Positions 47,106 to 58,947 are shown, numbered from the stretch's first letter. The stretch: DNA of 64,000 nucleotides from Siphonodentalium dalli (GCA_032622095.1 CP136068.1:188473309-188537308); one strand, 5' to 3'. Notes: a model not told the origin generated them from the sequence alone. Numbers and translations are program-made.

Positions 47106-47337
47106 AGCCACGTCATCACATAATTATGTACACAGTCATCGGGAAACGAGGATGGGAAAAAACCCAACTAATTTTACATTTAAACTATAGGCCTACTCGC
47201 AGTTTCTCTCTGCATGCTGGTTACTTTAAGTGAGACGACGGGTGTGAAGGATGAGACCAATATACCGCAAGATAACATGTGGCATTGGCAACAATCAATA
47301 CAGTCACTTCAACAAAAGTAAGACAAAAATGATTATC

Positions 47338-47410
47338 AGGTCCGGGCGAGGATCGAACTCGCGACCTTCTGCGTGTAAAGCAGACGTGATAACCACTACA
47401 CCACCGGACC
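47338..47410 (-). tRNA. tRNA-Val(TAC), unit 1
   Basis: The acceptor GGTCCGG pairs perfectly with CCGGACC. The anticodon arm is TCTGC-TTTACAC-GCAGA and the T loop is TTCGATC. The discriminator base is T and the base before position 1 is A, so an extra pair is possible. TTTTT follows on the minus strand. Confidence 0.95.
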
Positions 47411-47835
47411 TGTCCATAGCTAACAGATATAATAATTATCTGAGATTTCTTTGCATCCAAACTGAAGGACGTAAATTACTATGGACCACAGGTTGACTCT
47501 GTTTATATGCCAAAATGACCTTTGATCTGCTGAATATGAAAACTCAACAAAACGGGGCTCCGAACTTTGGACGAATTACCTGGAATTGCGTGTATTTTTG
47601 TGGATTCATGCTGTAAACCCTGTTATATTGGCCGGATCAGATATATACATGTATGTATATTTAACAACTGAGTCGGCAGTTTCTGCATTATCTCTGATTT
47701 AAATCACAGCCCAGAAAATTACTCTTTATCAACATACACAATATATGGACAATACAATCTCGTTAGATTAATTGATGCATTTAGCATCGGAGCTGACGGG
47801 ATTCAAATTTAGATTGAAGTCACTAACTATCGTCC

Positions 47836-47907
47836 GACTCCGTGGCGCAACGGTAGCGCGTCTGACTCCAGATCAGAAGGTTGCGTGTTCAAATCACGTC
47901 GGGGTCA
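47836..47907 (+). tRNA. tRNA-Trp(CCA), unit 2
   Basis: No difference from the unit 1 gene was seen. Confidence 0.97.
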
Positions 47908-48053
47908 ATATTTTGAGGACCTATTTTTCAGTTTTGTTTCTGTGTTTTATTTTGGAATTATGCATCCATTGTACTAATGTACCAATACTCTATAATAAAA
48001 CATGGGTGTCCATTCTATAACCATACGGGTATTGTTTAACCGTTTATCCGTAC

Positions 48054-48125
48054 TCCTCGGTAGTATAGTGGTAAGTATCCCCGCCTGTCACGCGGGAGAC
48101 CGGGGTTCAATTCCCCGCCGGGGAG
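48054..48125 (+). tRNA. tRNA-Asp(GTC), unit 2
   Basis: No difference from the unit 1 gene was seen. Confidence 0.97.
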
Positions 48126-48308
48126 ACTATACTTTTATTTGTCTTTGGTGCTTGAAAAATAGTTTTGTGCACACGCTATGAAGATCCATTAGAAGATCCA
48201 TTACATCACATTTAATATGCTGATCAATATTTTAATGACGGGGATATGTAGACATTCCTGTTTGTTCCTTGATTGAATACAATGCAATGAGTCAAAACAT
48301 TTTGCACA

Positions 48309-48381
48309 GTCCCAGTAGCTCAGTGGATAGAGCGCTGGACTTCTAATCCAGAGGCCGTGGGTTCGATCCCCACCTGGGATG
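48309..48381 (+). tRNA. tRNA-Arg(TCT), unit 2
   Basis: The gene matches unit 1. Downstream, the 13 bp that unit 1 lacks is present. Confidence 0.97.
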
Positions 48382-48544
48382 ACGTATTTTTTGCACTTTT
48401 GTGCCAACGAAATGGTCTGAAATGATAATACGATGAAAATAATACGATGCACCAGATTGTCTTCACAAACAAATATGTGGTTTGCTGCCGACAATAAAAA
48501 GACGCGAAATATGCAACAAAAAGCCTAAAATTGAAAAGTAAGAT

Positions 48545-48617
48545 CGCCCAACGTGGGGCTCGAACCCACGACCCCGAGATTAAGAGTCTCGTGCTCTACC
48601 GACTGAGCTAGCCAGGC
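48545..48617 (-). tRNA. tRNA-Lys(CTT), unit 2
   Basis: No difference from the unit 1 gene was seen. Confidence 0.97.
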
Positions 48618-48849
48618 AGCCACGTCATCACATAATTATGTACACAGTCATCGGGAAACGAGGATGGGAAAAAACCCAACTAATTTTACATTTAAACTAT
48701 AGGCCTACTCGCAGTTTCTCTCTGCATGCTGGTTACTTTAAGTGAGACGACGGGTGTGAAGGATGAGACCAATATACCGCAAGATAACATGTGGCATTGG
48801 CAACAATCAATACAGTCACTTCAACAAAAGTAAGACAAAAATGATTATC

Positions 48850-48922
48850 AGGTCCGGGCGAGGATCGAACTCGCGACCTTCTGCGTGTAAAGCAGACGTG
48901 ATAACCACTACACCACCGGACC
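48850..48922 (-). tRNA. tRNA-Val(TAC), unit 2
   Basis: No difference from the unit 1 gene was seen. Confidence 0.95.
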
Positions 48923-49347
48923 TGTCCATAGCTAACAGATATAATAATTATCTGAGATTTCTTTGCATCCAAACTGAAGGACGTAAATTACTATGGACCA
49001 CAGGTTGACTCTGTTTATATGCCAAAATGACCTTTGATCGGCTGAATATGAAAACTCAACAAAACGGGGCTCCGAACTTTGGACGAATTACCTGGAATTG
49101 CGTGTATTTTTGTGGATTCATGCTGTAAACCCTGTTATATTGGCCGGATCAGATATATACATGTATGTATATTTAACAACTGAGTCGGCAGTTCCTGCAT
49201 TATCTCTGATTTAAATCACAGCCCAGAAAATTACTCTTTATCAACATACACAATATATGGACAATACAATCTCGTTAGATTAATTGATGCATTTAGCATC
49301 GGAGCTGACGGGATTCAAATTTAGATTGAAGTCACTAACTATCGTCC

Positions 49348-49419
49348 GACTCCGTGGCGCAACGGTAGCGCGTCTGACTCCAGATCAGAAGGTTGCGTGT
49401 TCAAATCACGTCGGGGTCA
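49348..49419 (+). tRNA. tRNA-Trp(CCA), unit 3
   Basis: The gene matches unit 1. Units 3 to 5 share a T to G change in the spacer just after their unit start. Confidence 0.97.
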
Positions 49420-49565
49420 ATATTTTGAGGACCTATTTTTCAGTTTTGTTTCTGTGTTTTATTTTGGAATTATGCATCCATTGTACTAATGTACCAATAC
49501 TCTATAATAAAACATGGGTGTCCATTCTATAACCATACGGGTATTGTTTAACCGTTTATCCGTAC

Positions 49566-49637
49566 TCCTCGGTAGTATAGTGGTAAGTATCCCCGCCTGT
49601 CACGCGGGAGACCGGGGTTCAATTCCCCGCCGGGGAG
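49566..49637 (+). tRNA. tRNA-Asp(GTC), unit 3
   Basis: No difference from the unit 1 gene was seen. Confidence 0.97.
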
Positions 49638-49820
49638 ACTATACTTTTATTTGTCTTTGGTGCTTGAAAAATAGTTTTGTGCACACGCTATGAAGATCCA
49701 TTAGAAGATCCATTACATCACATTTAATATGCTGATCAATATTTTAATGACTGGGATATGTAGACATTCCTGTTTGTTCCTTGATTGAATACAATGCAAT
49801 GAGTCAAAACATTTTGCACA

Positions 49821-49893
49821 GTCCCAGTAGCTCAGTGGATAGAGCGCTGGACTTCTAATCCAGAGGCCGTGGGTTCGATCCCCACCTGGGATG
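49821..49893 (+). tRNA. tRNA-Arg(TCT), unit 3
   Basis: No difference from the unit 1 gene was seen. Confidence 0.97.
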
Positions 49894-50056
49894 ACGTATT
49901 TTTTGCACTTTTGTGCCAACGAAATGGTCTGAAATGATAATACGATGAAAATAATACGATGCACCAGATTGTCTTCACAAACAAATATGTGGTTTGCTGC
50001 CGACAATAAAAAGACGCGAAATATGCAACAAAAAGCCTAAAATTGAAAAGTAAGAT

Positions 50057-50129
50057 CGCCCAACGTGGGGCTCGAACCCACGACCCCGAGATTAAGAGTC
50101 TCGTGCTCTACCGACTGAGCTAGCCAGGC
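50057..50129 (-). tRNA. tRNA-Lys(CTT), unit 3
   Basis: No difference from the unit 1 gene was seen. Confidence 0.97.
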
Positions 50130-50361
50130 AGCCACGTCATCACATAATTATGTACACAGTCATCGGGAAACGAGGATGGGAAAAAACCCAACTAATTTTA
50201 CATTTAAACTATAGGCCTACTCGCAGTTTCTCTCTGCATGCTGGTTACTTTAAGTGAGACGACGGGTGTGAAGGATGAGACCAATATACCGCAAGATAAC
50301 ATGTGGCATTGGCAACAATCAATACAGTCACTTCAACAAAAGTAAGACAAAAATGATTATC

Positions 50362-50434
50362 AGGTCCGGGCGAGGATCGAACTCGCGACCTTCTGCGTGT
50401 AAAGCAGACGTGATAACCACTACACCACCGGACC
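50362..50434 (-). tRNA. tRNA-Val(TAC), unit 3
   Basis: No difference from the unit 1 gene was seen. Confidence 0.95.
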
Positions 50435-50859
50435 TGTCCATAGCTAACAGATATAATAATTATCTGAGATTTCTTTGCATCCAAACTGAAGGACGTAAAT
50501 TACTATGGACCACAGGTTGACTCTGTTTATATGCCAAAATGACCTTTGATCGGCTGAATATGAAAACTCAACAAAACGGGGCTCCGAACTTTGGACGAAT
50601 TACCTGGAATTGCGTGTATTTTTGTGGATTCATGCTGTAAACCCTGTTATATTGGCCGGATCAGATATATACATGTATGTATATTTAACAACTGAGTCGG
50701 CAGTTCCTGCATTATCTCTGATTTAAATCACAGCCCAGAAAATTACTCTTTATCAACATACACAATATATGGACAATACAATCTCGTTAGATTAATTGAT
50801 GCATTTAGCATCGGAGCTGACGGGATTCAAATTTAGATTGAAGTCACTAACTATCGTCC

Positions 50860-50931
50860 GACTCCGTGGCGCAACGGTAGCGCGTCTGACTCCAGATCAG
50901 AAGGTTGCGTGTTCAAATCACGTCGGGGTCA
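50860..50931 (+). tRNA. tRNA-Trp(CCA), unit 4
   Basis: The gene matches unit 1. The spacer after it has two private substitutions near 51004 and 51022. Confidence 0.97.
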
Positions 50932-51077
50932 ATATTTTGAGGACCTATTTTTCAGTTTTGTTTCTGTGTTTTATTTTGGAATTATGCATCCATTGTACTA
51001 ATGAACCAATACTCTATAATACAACATGGGTGTCCATTCTATAACCATACGGGTATTGTTTAACCGTTTATCCGTAC

Positions 51078-51149
51078 TCCTCGGTAGTATAGTGGTAAGT
51101 ATCCCCGCCTGTCACGCGGGAGACCGGGGTTCAATTCCCCGCCGGGGAG
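51078..51149 (+). tRNA. tRNA-Asp(GTC), unit 4
   Basis: No difference from the unit 1 gene was seen. Confidence 0.97.
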
Positions 51150-51332
51150 ACTATACTTTTATTTGTCTTTGGTGCTTGAAAAATAGTTTTGTGCACACGC
51201 TATGAAGATCCATTAGAAGATCCATTACATCACATTTAATATGCTGATCAATATTTTAATGACGGGGATATGTAGACATTCCTGTTTGTTCCTTGATTGA
51301 ATACAATGCAATGAGTCAAAACATTTTGCACA

Positions 51333-51405
51333 GTCCCAGTAGCTCAGTGGATAGAGCGCTGGACTTCTAATCCAGAGGCCGTGGGTTCGATCCCCACCTG
51401 GGATG
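51333..51405 (+). tRNA. tRNA-Arg(TCT), unit 4
   Basis: No difference from the unit 1 gene was seen. Confidence 0.97.
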
Positions 51406-51568
51406 ACGTATTTTTTGCACTTTTGTGCCAACGAAATGGTCTGAAATGATAATACGATGAAAATAATACGATGCACCAGATTGTCTTCACAAACAAATAT
51501 GTGGTTTGCTGCCGACAATAAAAAGACGCGAAATATGCAACAAAAAGCCTAAAATTGAAAAGTAAGAT

Positions 51569-51641
51569 CGCCCAACGTGGGGCTCGAACCCACGACCCCG
51601 AGATTAAGAGTCTCGTGCTCTACCGACTGAGCTAGCCAGGC
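51569..51641 (-). tRNA. tRNA-Lys(CTT), unit 4
   Basis: No difference from the unit 1 gene was seen. Confidence 0.97.
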
Positions 51642-51873
51642 AGCCACGTCATCACATAATTATGTACACAGTCATCGGGAAACGAGGATGGGAAAAAACC
51701 CAACTAATTTTACATTTAAACTATAGGCCTACTCGCAGTTTCTCTCTGCATGCTGGTTACTTTAAGTGAGACGACGGGTGTGAAGGATGAGACCAATATA
51801 CCGCAAGATAACATGTGGCATTGGCAACAATCAATACAGTCACTTCAACAAAAGTAAGACAAAAATGATTATC

Positions 51874-51946
51874 AGGTCCGGGCGAGGATCGAACTCGCGA
51901 CCTTCCGCGTGTAAAGCAGACGTGATAACCACTACACCACCGGACC
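51874..51946 (-). tRNA. tRNA-Val(TAC), unit 4, anticodon-stem variant
   Basis: Position 51906 is changed, turning the 3' anticodon strand GCAGA into GCGGA. One U-A pair becomes U-G. The fold is kept, so the gene is probably functional. Confidence 0.93.
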
Positions 51947-52371
51947 TGTCCATAGCTAACAGATATAATAATTATCTGAGATTTCTTTGCATCCAAACTG
52001 AAGGACGTAAATTACTATGGACCACAGGTTGACTCTGTTTATATGCCAAAATGACCTTTGATCGGCTGAATATGAAAACTCAACAAAACGGGGCTCCGAA
52101 CTTTGGACGAATTACCTGGAATTGCGTGTATTTTTGTGGATTCATGCTGTAAACCCTGTTATATTGGCCGGATCAGATATATACATGTATGTATATTTAA
52201 CAACTGAGTCGGCAGTTCCTGCATTATCTCTGATTTAAATCACAGCCCAGAAAATTACTCTTTATCAACATACACAATATATGGACAATACAATCTCGTT
52301 AGATTAATTGATGCATTTAGCATCGGAGCTGACGGGATTCAAATTTAGATTGAAGTCACTAACTATCGTCC

Positions 52372-52443
52372 GACTCCGTGGCGCAACGGTAGCGCGTCTG
52401 ACTCCAGATCAGAAGGTTGCGTGTTCAAATCACGTCGGGGTCA
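52372..52443 (+). tRNA. tRNA-Trp(CCA), unit 5
   Basis: No difference from the unit 1 gene was seen. Confidence 0.97.
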
Positions 52444-52589
52444 ATATTTTGAGGACCTATTTTTCAGTTTTGTTTCTGTGTTTTATTTTGGAATTATGCA
52501 TCCATTGTACTAATGTACCAATACTCTATAATAAAACATGGGTGTCCATTCTATAACCATACGGGTATTGTTTAACCGTTTATCCGTAC

Positions 52590-52661
52590 TCCTCGGTAGT
52601 ATAGTGGTAAGTATCCCCGCCTGTCACGCGGGAGACCGGGGTTCAATTCCCCGCCGGGGAG
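52590..52661 (+). tRNA. tRNA-Asp(GTC), unit 5
   Basis: No difference from the unit 1 gene was seen. Confidence 0.97.
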
Positions 52662-52844
52662 ACTATACTTTTATTTGTCTTTGGTGCTTGAAAAATAGTT
52701 TTGTGCACACGCTATGAAGATCCATTAGAAGATCCATTACATCACATTTAATATGCTGATCAATATTTTAATGACGGGGATATGTAGACATTACTGTTTG
52801 TTCCTTGATTGAATACAATGCAATGAGTCAAAACATTTTGCACA

Positions 52845-52917
52845 GTCCCAGTAGCTCAGTGGATAGAGCGCTGGACTTCTAATCCAGAGGCCGTGGGTTC
52901 GATCCCCACCTGGGATG
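52845..52917 (+). tRNA. tRNA-Arg(TCT), unit 5
   Basis: The gene matches unit 1. The spacer before it reads ATTACTG, a variant shared with units 6, 10 and 12. Confidence 0.97.
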
Positions 52918-53080
52918 ACGTATTTTTTGCACTTTTGTGCCAACGAAATGGTCTGAAATGATAATACGATGAAAATAATACGATGCACCAGATTGTCTTC
53001 ACAAACAAATATGTGGTTTGCTGCCGACAATAAAAAGACGCGAAATATGCAACAAAAAGCCTAAAATTGAAAAGTAAGAT

Positions 53081-53153
53081 CGCCCAACGTGGGGCTCGAA
53101 CCCACGACCCCGAGATTAAGAGTCTCGTGCTCTACCGACTGAGCTAGCCAGGC
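53081..53153 (-). tRNA. tRNA-Lys(CTT), unit 5
   Basis: No difference from the unit 1 gene was seen. Confidence 0.97.
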
Positions 53154-53385
53154 AGCCACGTCATCACATAATTATGTACACAGTCATCGGGAAACGAGGA
53201 TGGGAAAAAACCCAACTAATTTTACATTTAAACTATAGGCCTACTCGCAGTTTCTCTCTGCATGCTGGTTACTTTAAGTGAGACGACGGGTGTGAAGGAT
53301 GAGACCAATATACCGCAAGATAACATGTGGCATTGGCAACAATCAATACAGTCACTTCAACAAAAGTAAGACAAAAATGATTATC

Positions 53386-53458
53386 AGGTCCGGGCGAGGA
53401 TCGAACTCACGACCTTCTGCGTGTAAAGCAGACGTGATAACCACTACACCACCGGACC
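53386..53458 (-). tRNA. tRNA-Val(TAC), unit 5, T-stem variant
   Basis: Position 53409 is changed. The T stem GCGAG becomes GTGAG, giving a U-G pair in place of C-G. The cloverleaf is kept. Confidence 0.93.
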
Positions 53459-53883
53459 TGTCCATAGCTAACAGATATAATAATTATCTGAGATTTCTTT
53501 GCATCCAAACTGAAGGACGTAAATTACTATGGACCACAGGTTGACTCTGTTTATATGCCAAAATGACCTTTGATCTGCTGAATATGAAAACTCAACAAAA
53601 CGGGGCTCCGAACTTTGGACGAATTACCTGGAATTGCGTGTATTTTTGTGGATTCATGCTGTAAACCCTGTTATATTGGCCGGATCAGATATATACATGT
53701 ATGTATATTTAACAACTGAGTCGGCAGTTCCTGCATTATCTCTGATTTAAATCACAGCCCAGAAAATTACTCTTTATCAACATACACAATATATGGACAA
53801 TACAATCTCGTTAGATTAATTGATGCATTTAGCATCGGAGCTGACGGGATTCAAATTTAGATTGAAGTCACTAACTATCGTCC

Positions 53884-53955
53884 GACTCCGTGGCGCAACG
53901 GTAGCGCGTCTGACTCCAGATCAGAAGGTTGCGTGTTCAAATCACGTCGGGGTCA
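53884..53955 (+). tRNA. tRNA-Trp(CCA), unit 6
   Basis: No difference from the unit 1 gene was seen. Confidence 0.97.
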
Positions 53956-54101
53956 ATATTTTGAGGACCTATTTTTCAGTTTTGTTTCTGTGTTTTATTT
54001 TGGAATTATGCATCCATTGTACTAATGTACCAATACTCTATAATAAAACTTGGGTGTCCATTCTATAACCATACGGGTATTGTTTAACCGTTTATCCGTA
54101 C

Positions 54102-54173
54102 TCCTCGGTAGTATAGTGGTAAGTATCCCCGCCTGTCACGCGGGAGACCGGGGTTCAATTCCCCGCCGGGGAG
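54102..54173 (+). tRNA. tRNA-Asp(GTC), unit 6
   Basis: No difference from the unit 1 gene was seen. Confidence 0.97.
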
Positions 54174-54356
54174 ACTATACTTTTATTTGTCTTTGGTGCT
54201 TGAAAAATAGTTTTGTGCACACGCTATGAAGATCCATTAGAAGATCCATTACATCACATTTAATATGCTGATCAATATTTTAATGACGGGGATATGTAGA
54301 CATTACTGTTTGTTCCTTGATTGAATACAATGCAATGAGTCAAAACATTTTGCACA

Positions 54357-54429
54357 GTCCCAGTAGCTCAGTGGATAGAGCGCTGGACTTCTAATCCAGA
54401 GGCCGTGGGTTCGATCCCCACCTGGGATG
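54357..54429 (+). tRNA. tRNA-Arg(TCT), unit 6
   Basis: The gene matches unit 1 and has the ATTACTG spacer variant upstream. Confidence 0.97.
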
Positions 54430-54592
54430 ACGTATTTTTTGCACTTTTGTGCCAACGAAATGGTCTGAAATGATAATACGATGAAAATAATACGATGCAC
54501 CAGATTGTCTTCACAAACAAATATGTGGTTTGCTGCCGACAGTAAAAAGACGCGAAATATGCAACAAAAAGCCTAAAATTGAAAAGTAAGAT

Positions 54593-54665
54593 CGCCCAAC
54601 GTGGGGCTCGAACCCACGACCCCGAGATTAAGAGTCTCGTGCTCTACCGACTGAGCTAGCCAGGC
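54593..54665 (-). tRNA. tRNA-Lys(CTT), unit 6
   Basis: No difference from the unit 1 gene was seen. Confidence 0.97.
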
Positions 54666-54897
54666 AGCCACGTCATCACATAATTATGTACACAGTCATC
54701 GGGAAACGAGGATGGGAAAAAACCCAACTAATTTTACATTTAAACTATAGGCCTACTCGCAGTTTCTCACTGCATGCTGGTTACTTTAAGTGAGACGACG
54801 GGTGTGAAGGATGAGACCAATATACCGCAAGATAACATGTGGCATTGGCAACAATCAATACAGTCACTTCAACAAAAGTAAGACAAAAATGATTATC

Positions 54898-54970
54898 AGG
54901 TCCGGGCGAGGATCGAACTCGCGACCTTCTGCGTGTAAAGCAGACGTGATAACCACTACACCACCGGACC
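54898..54970 (-). tRNA. tRNA-Val(TAC), unit 6
   Basis: No difference from the unit 1 gene was seen. Confidence 0.95.
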
Positions 54971-55395
54971 TGTCCATAGCTAACAGATATAATAATTATC
55001 TGAGATTTCTTTGCATCCAAACTGAAGGACGTAAATTACTATGGACCACAGGTTGACTCTGTTTATATGCCAAAATGACCTTTGATCTGCTGAATATGAA
55101 AACTCAACAAAACGGGGCTCCGAACTTTGGACGAATTACCTGGAATTGCGTGTATTTTTGTGGATTCATGCTGTAAACCCTGTTATATTGGCCGGATCAG
55201 ATATATACATGTATGTATATTTAACAACTGAGTCGGCAGTTCCTGCATTATCTCTGATTTAAATCACAGCCCAGAAAATTACTCTTTATCAACATACACA
55301 ATATATGGACAATACAATCTCGTTAGATTAATTGATGCATTTAGCATCGGAGCTGACGGGATTCAAATTTAGATTGAAGTCACTAACTATCGTCC

Positions 55396-55467
55396 GACTC
55401 CGTGGCGCAACGGTAGCGCGTCTGACTCCAGATCAGAAGGTTGCGTGTGCAAATCACGTCGGGGTCA
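55396..55467 (+). tRNA. tRNA-Trp(CCA), unit 7, B-box variant
   Basis: Position 55449 is T to G, so the T loop reads TGCAAAT instead of TTCAAAT. This replaces the nearly invariant T55 (pseudouridine in mature tRNA), which is also a core base of the pol III B box. This copy may be poorly transcribed or unstable. Confidence 0.85.
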
Positions 55468-55613
55468 ATATTTTGAGGACCTATTTTTCAGTTTTGTTTC
55501 TGTGTTTTATTTTGGAATTATGCATCCATTGTACTAATGTACCAATACTCTATAATAAAACATGGGTGTCCATTCTATAACCATACGGGTATTGTTTAAC
55601 CGTTTATCCGTAC

Positions 55614-55685
55614 TCCTCGGTAGTATAGTGGTAAGTATCCCCGCCTGTCACGCGGGAGACCGGGGTTCAATTCCCCGCCGGGGAG
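55614..55685 (+). tRNA. tRNA-Asp(GTC), unit 7
   Basis: No difference from the unit 1 gene was seen. Confidence 0.97.
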
Positions 55686-55868
55686 ACTATACTTTTATTT
55701 GTCTTTGGTGCTTGAAAAATAGTTTTGTGCACACGCTATGAAGATCCATTAGAAGATCCATTACATCACATTTAATATGCTGATCAATATTTTAATGACG
55801 GGGATATGTAGACATTCCTGTTTGTTCCTTGATTGAATACAATGCAATGAGTCAAAACATTTTGCACA

Positions 55869-55941
55869 GTCCCAGTAGCTCAGTGGATAGAGCGCTGGAC
55901 TTCTAATCCAGAGGCCGTGGGTTCGATCCCCACCTGGGATG
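55869..55941 (+). tRNA. tRNA-Arg(TCT), unit 7
   Basis: The gene matches unit 1. There is a private spacer change near 55964. Confidence 0.97.
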
Positions 55942-56104
55942 ACGTATTTTTTGCACTTTTGTGACAACGAAATGGTCTGAAATGATAATACGATGAAAAT
56001 AATACGATGCACCAGATTGTCTTCACAAACAAATATGTGGTTTGCTGCCGACAATAAAAAGACGCGAAATATGCAACAAAAAGCCTAAAATTGAAAAGTA
56101 AGAT

Positions 56105-56177
56105 CGCCCAACGTGGGGCTCGAACCCACGACCCCGAGATTAAGAGTCTCGTGCTCTACCGACTGAGCTAGCCAGGC
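56105..56177 (-). tRNA. tRNA-Lys(CTT), unit 7
   Basis: No difference from the unit 1 gene was seen. Confidence 0.97.
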
Positions 56178-56409
56178 AGCCACGTCATCACATAATTATG
56201 TACACAGTCATCGGGAAACGAGGATGGGAAAAAACCCAACTAATTTTACATTTAAACTATAGGCCTACTCGCAGTTTCTCTCTGCATGCTGGTTACTTTA
56301 AGTGAGACGACGGGTGTGAAGGATGAGACCAATATACCGCAAGATAACATGTGGCATTGGCAACAATCAATACAGTCACTTCAACAAAAGTAAGACAAAA
56401 ATGATTATC

Positions 56410-56482
56410 AGGTCCGGGCGAGGATCGAACTCGCGACCTTCTGCGTGTAAAGCAGACGTGATAACCACTACACCACCGGACC
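56410..56482 (-). tRNA. tRNA-Val(TAC), unit 7
   Basis: No difference from the unit 1 gene was seen. Confidence 0.95.
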
Positions 56483-56907
56483 TGTCCATAGCTAACAGAT
56501 ATAATAATTATCTGAGATTTCTTTGCATCCAAACCGAAGGACGTAAATTACTATGGACCACAGGTTGACTCTGTTTATATGCCAAAATGACCTTTGATCT
56601 GCTGAATATGAAAACTCAACAAAACGGGGCTCCGAACTTTGGACGAATTACCTGGAATTGCGTGTATTTTTGTGGATTCATGCTGTAAACCCTGTTATAT
56701 TGGCCGGATCAGATATATACATGTATGTATATTTAACAACTGAGTCGGCAGTTCCTGCATTATCTCTGATTTAAATCACAGCCCAGAAAATTACTCTTTA
56801 TCAACATACACAATATATGGACAATACAATCTCGTTAGATTAATTGATGCATTTAGCATCGGAGCTGACGGGATTCAAATTTAGATTGAAGTCACTAACT
56901 ATCGTCC

Positions 56908-56979
56908 GACTCCGTGGCGCAACGGTAGCGCGTCTGACTCCAGATCAGAAGGTTGCGTGTTCAAATCACGTCGGGGTCA
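56908..56979 (+). tRNA. tRNA-Trp(CCA), unit 8
   Basis: No difference from the unit 1 gene was seen. Confidence 0.97.
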
Positions 56980-57125
56980 ATATTTTGAGGACCTATTTTT
57001 CAGTTTTGTTTCTGTGTTTTATTTTGGAATTATGCATCCATTGTACTAATGTACCAATACTCTATAATAAAACATGGGTGTCCATTCTATAACCATACGG
57101 GTATTGTTTAACCGTTTATCCGTAC

Positions 57126-57197
57126 TCCTCGGTAGTATAGTGGTAAGTATCCCCGCCTGTCACGCGGGAGACCGGGGTTCAATTCCCCGCCGGGGAG
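57126..57197 (+). tRNA. tRNA-Asp(GTC), unit 8
   Basis: No difference from the unit 1 gene was seen. Confidence 0.97.
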
Positions 57198-57380
57198 ACT
57201 ATACTTTTATTTGTCTTTGGTGCTTGAAAAATAGTTTTGTGCACACGCTATGAAGATCCATTAGAAGATCCATTACATCACATTTAATATGCTGATCAAT
57301 ATTTTAATGACGGGGATATGTAGACATTCCTGTTTGTTCCTTGATTGAATACAATGCAATGAGTCAAAACATTTTGCACA

Positions 57381-57453
57381 GTCCCAGTAGCTCAGTGGAT
57401 AGAGCGCTGGACTTCTAATCCAGAGGCCGTGGGTTCGATCCCCACCTGGGATG
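57381..57453 (+). tRNA. tRNA-Arg(TCT), unit 8
   Basis: No difference from the unit 1 gene was seen. Confidence 0.97.
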
Positions 57454-57616
57454 ACGTATTTTTTGCACTTTTGTGCCAACGAAATGGTCTGAAATGATAA
57501 TACGATGAAAATAATACGATGCACCAGATTGTCTTCACAAACAAATATGTGGTTTGCTGCCGACAATAAAAAGACGCGAAATATGCAACAAAAAGCCTAA
57601 AATTGAAAAGTAAGAT

Positions 57617-57689
57617 CGCCCAACGTGGGGCTCGAACCCACGACCCCGAGATTAAGAGTCTCGTGCTCTACCGACTGAGCTAGCCAGGC
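57617..57689 (-). tRNA. tRNA-Lys(CTT), unit 8
   Basis: No difference from the unit 1 gene was seen. Confidence 0.97.
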
Positions 57690-57921
57690 AGCCACGTCAT
57701 CACATAATTATGTACACAGTCATCGGGAAACGAGGATGGGAAAAAACCCAACTAATTTTACATTTAAACTATAGGCCTACTCGCAGTTTCTCTCTGCATG
57801 CTGGTTACTTTAAGTGAGACGACGGGTGTGAAGGATGAGACCAATATACCGCAAGATAACATGTGGCATTGGCAACAATCAATACAGTCACTTCAACAAA
57901 AGTAAGACAAAAATGATTATC

Positions 57922-57994
57922 AGGTCCGGGCGAGGATCGAACTCGCGACCTTCTGCGTGTAAAGCAGACGTGATAACCACTACACCACCGGACC
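57922..57994 (-). tRNA. tRNA-Val(TAC), unit 8
   Basis: The gene matches unit 1. An 18 bp deletion lies upstream of it at about 58060. Confidence 0.95.
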
Positions 57995-58401
57995 TGTCCA
58001 TAGCTAACAGATATAATAATTATCTGAGATTTCTTTGCATCCAAACTGAAGGACGTAAATGACTCTGTTTATATGCCAAAATGACCTTTGATCTGCTGAA
58101 TATGAAAACTCAACAAAACGGGGCTCCGAACTTTGGACGAATTACCTGGAATTGCGTGTATTTTTGTGGATTCATGCTGTAAACCCTGTTATATTGGCCG
58201 GATCAGATATATACATGTATGTATATTTAACAACTGAGTCGGCAGTTCCTGCATTATCTCTGATTTAAATCACAGCCCAGAAAATTACTCTTTATCAACA
58301 TACACAATATATGGACAATACAATCTCGTTAGATTAATTGATGCATTTAGCATCGGAGCTGACGGGATTCAAATTTAGATTGAAGTCACTAACTATCGTC
58401 C

Positions 58402-58473
58402 GACTCCGTGGCGCAACGGTAGCGCGTCTGACTCCAGATCAGAAGGTTGCGTGTTCAAATCACGTCGGGGTCA
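58402..58473 (+). tRNA. tRNA-Trp(CCA), unit 9
   Basis: No difference from the unit 1 gene was seen. Confidence 0.97.
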
Positions 58474-58619
58474 ATATTTTGAGGACCTATTTTTCAGTTT
58501 TGTTTCTGTGTTTTATTTTGGAATTATGCATCCATTGTACTAATGTACCAATACTCTATAATAAAACATGGGTGTCCATTCTATAACCATACGGGTATTG
58601 TTTAACCGTTTATCCGTAC

Positions 58620-58691
58620 TCCTCGGTAGTATAGTGGTAAGTATCCCCGCCTGTCACGCGGGAGACCGGGGTTCAATTCCCCGCCGGGGAG
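58620..58691 (+). tRNA. tRNA-Asp(GTC), unit 9
   Basis: No difference from the unit 1 gene was seen. Confidence 0.97.
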
Positions 58692-58874
58692 ACTATACTT
58701 TTATTTGTCTTTGGTGCTTGAAAAATAGTTTTGTGCACACGCTATGAAGATCCATTAGAAGATCCATTACATCACATTTAATATGCTGATCAATATTTTA
58801 ATGACGGGGATATGTAGACATTCCTGTTTGTTCCTTGATTGAATACAATGCAATGAGTCAAAACATTTTGCACA

Positions 58875-58947
58875 GTCCCAGTAGCTCAGTGGATAGAGCG
58901 CTGGACTTCTAATCCAGAGGCCGTGGGTTCGATCCCCACCTGGGATG
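58875..58947 (+). tRNA. tRNA-Arg(TCT), unit 9
   Basis: No difference from the unit 1 gene was seen. Confidence 0.97.
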
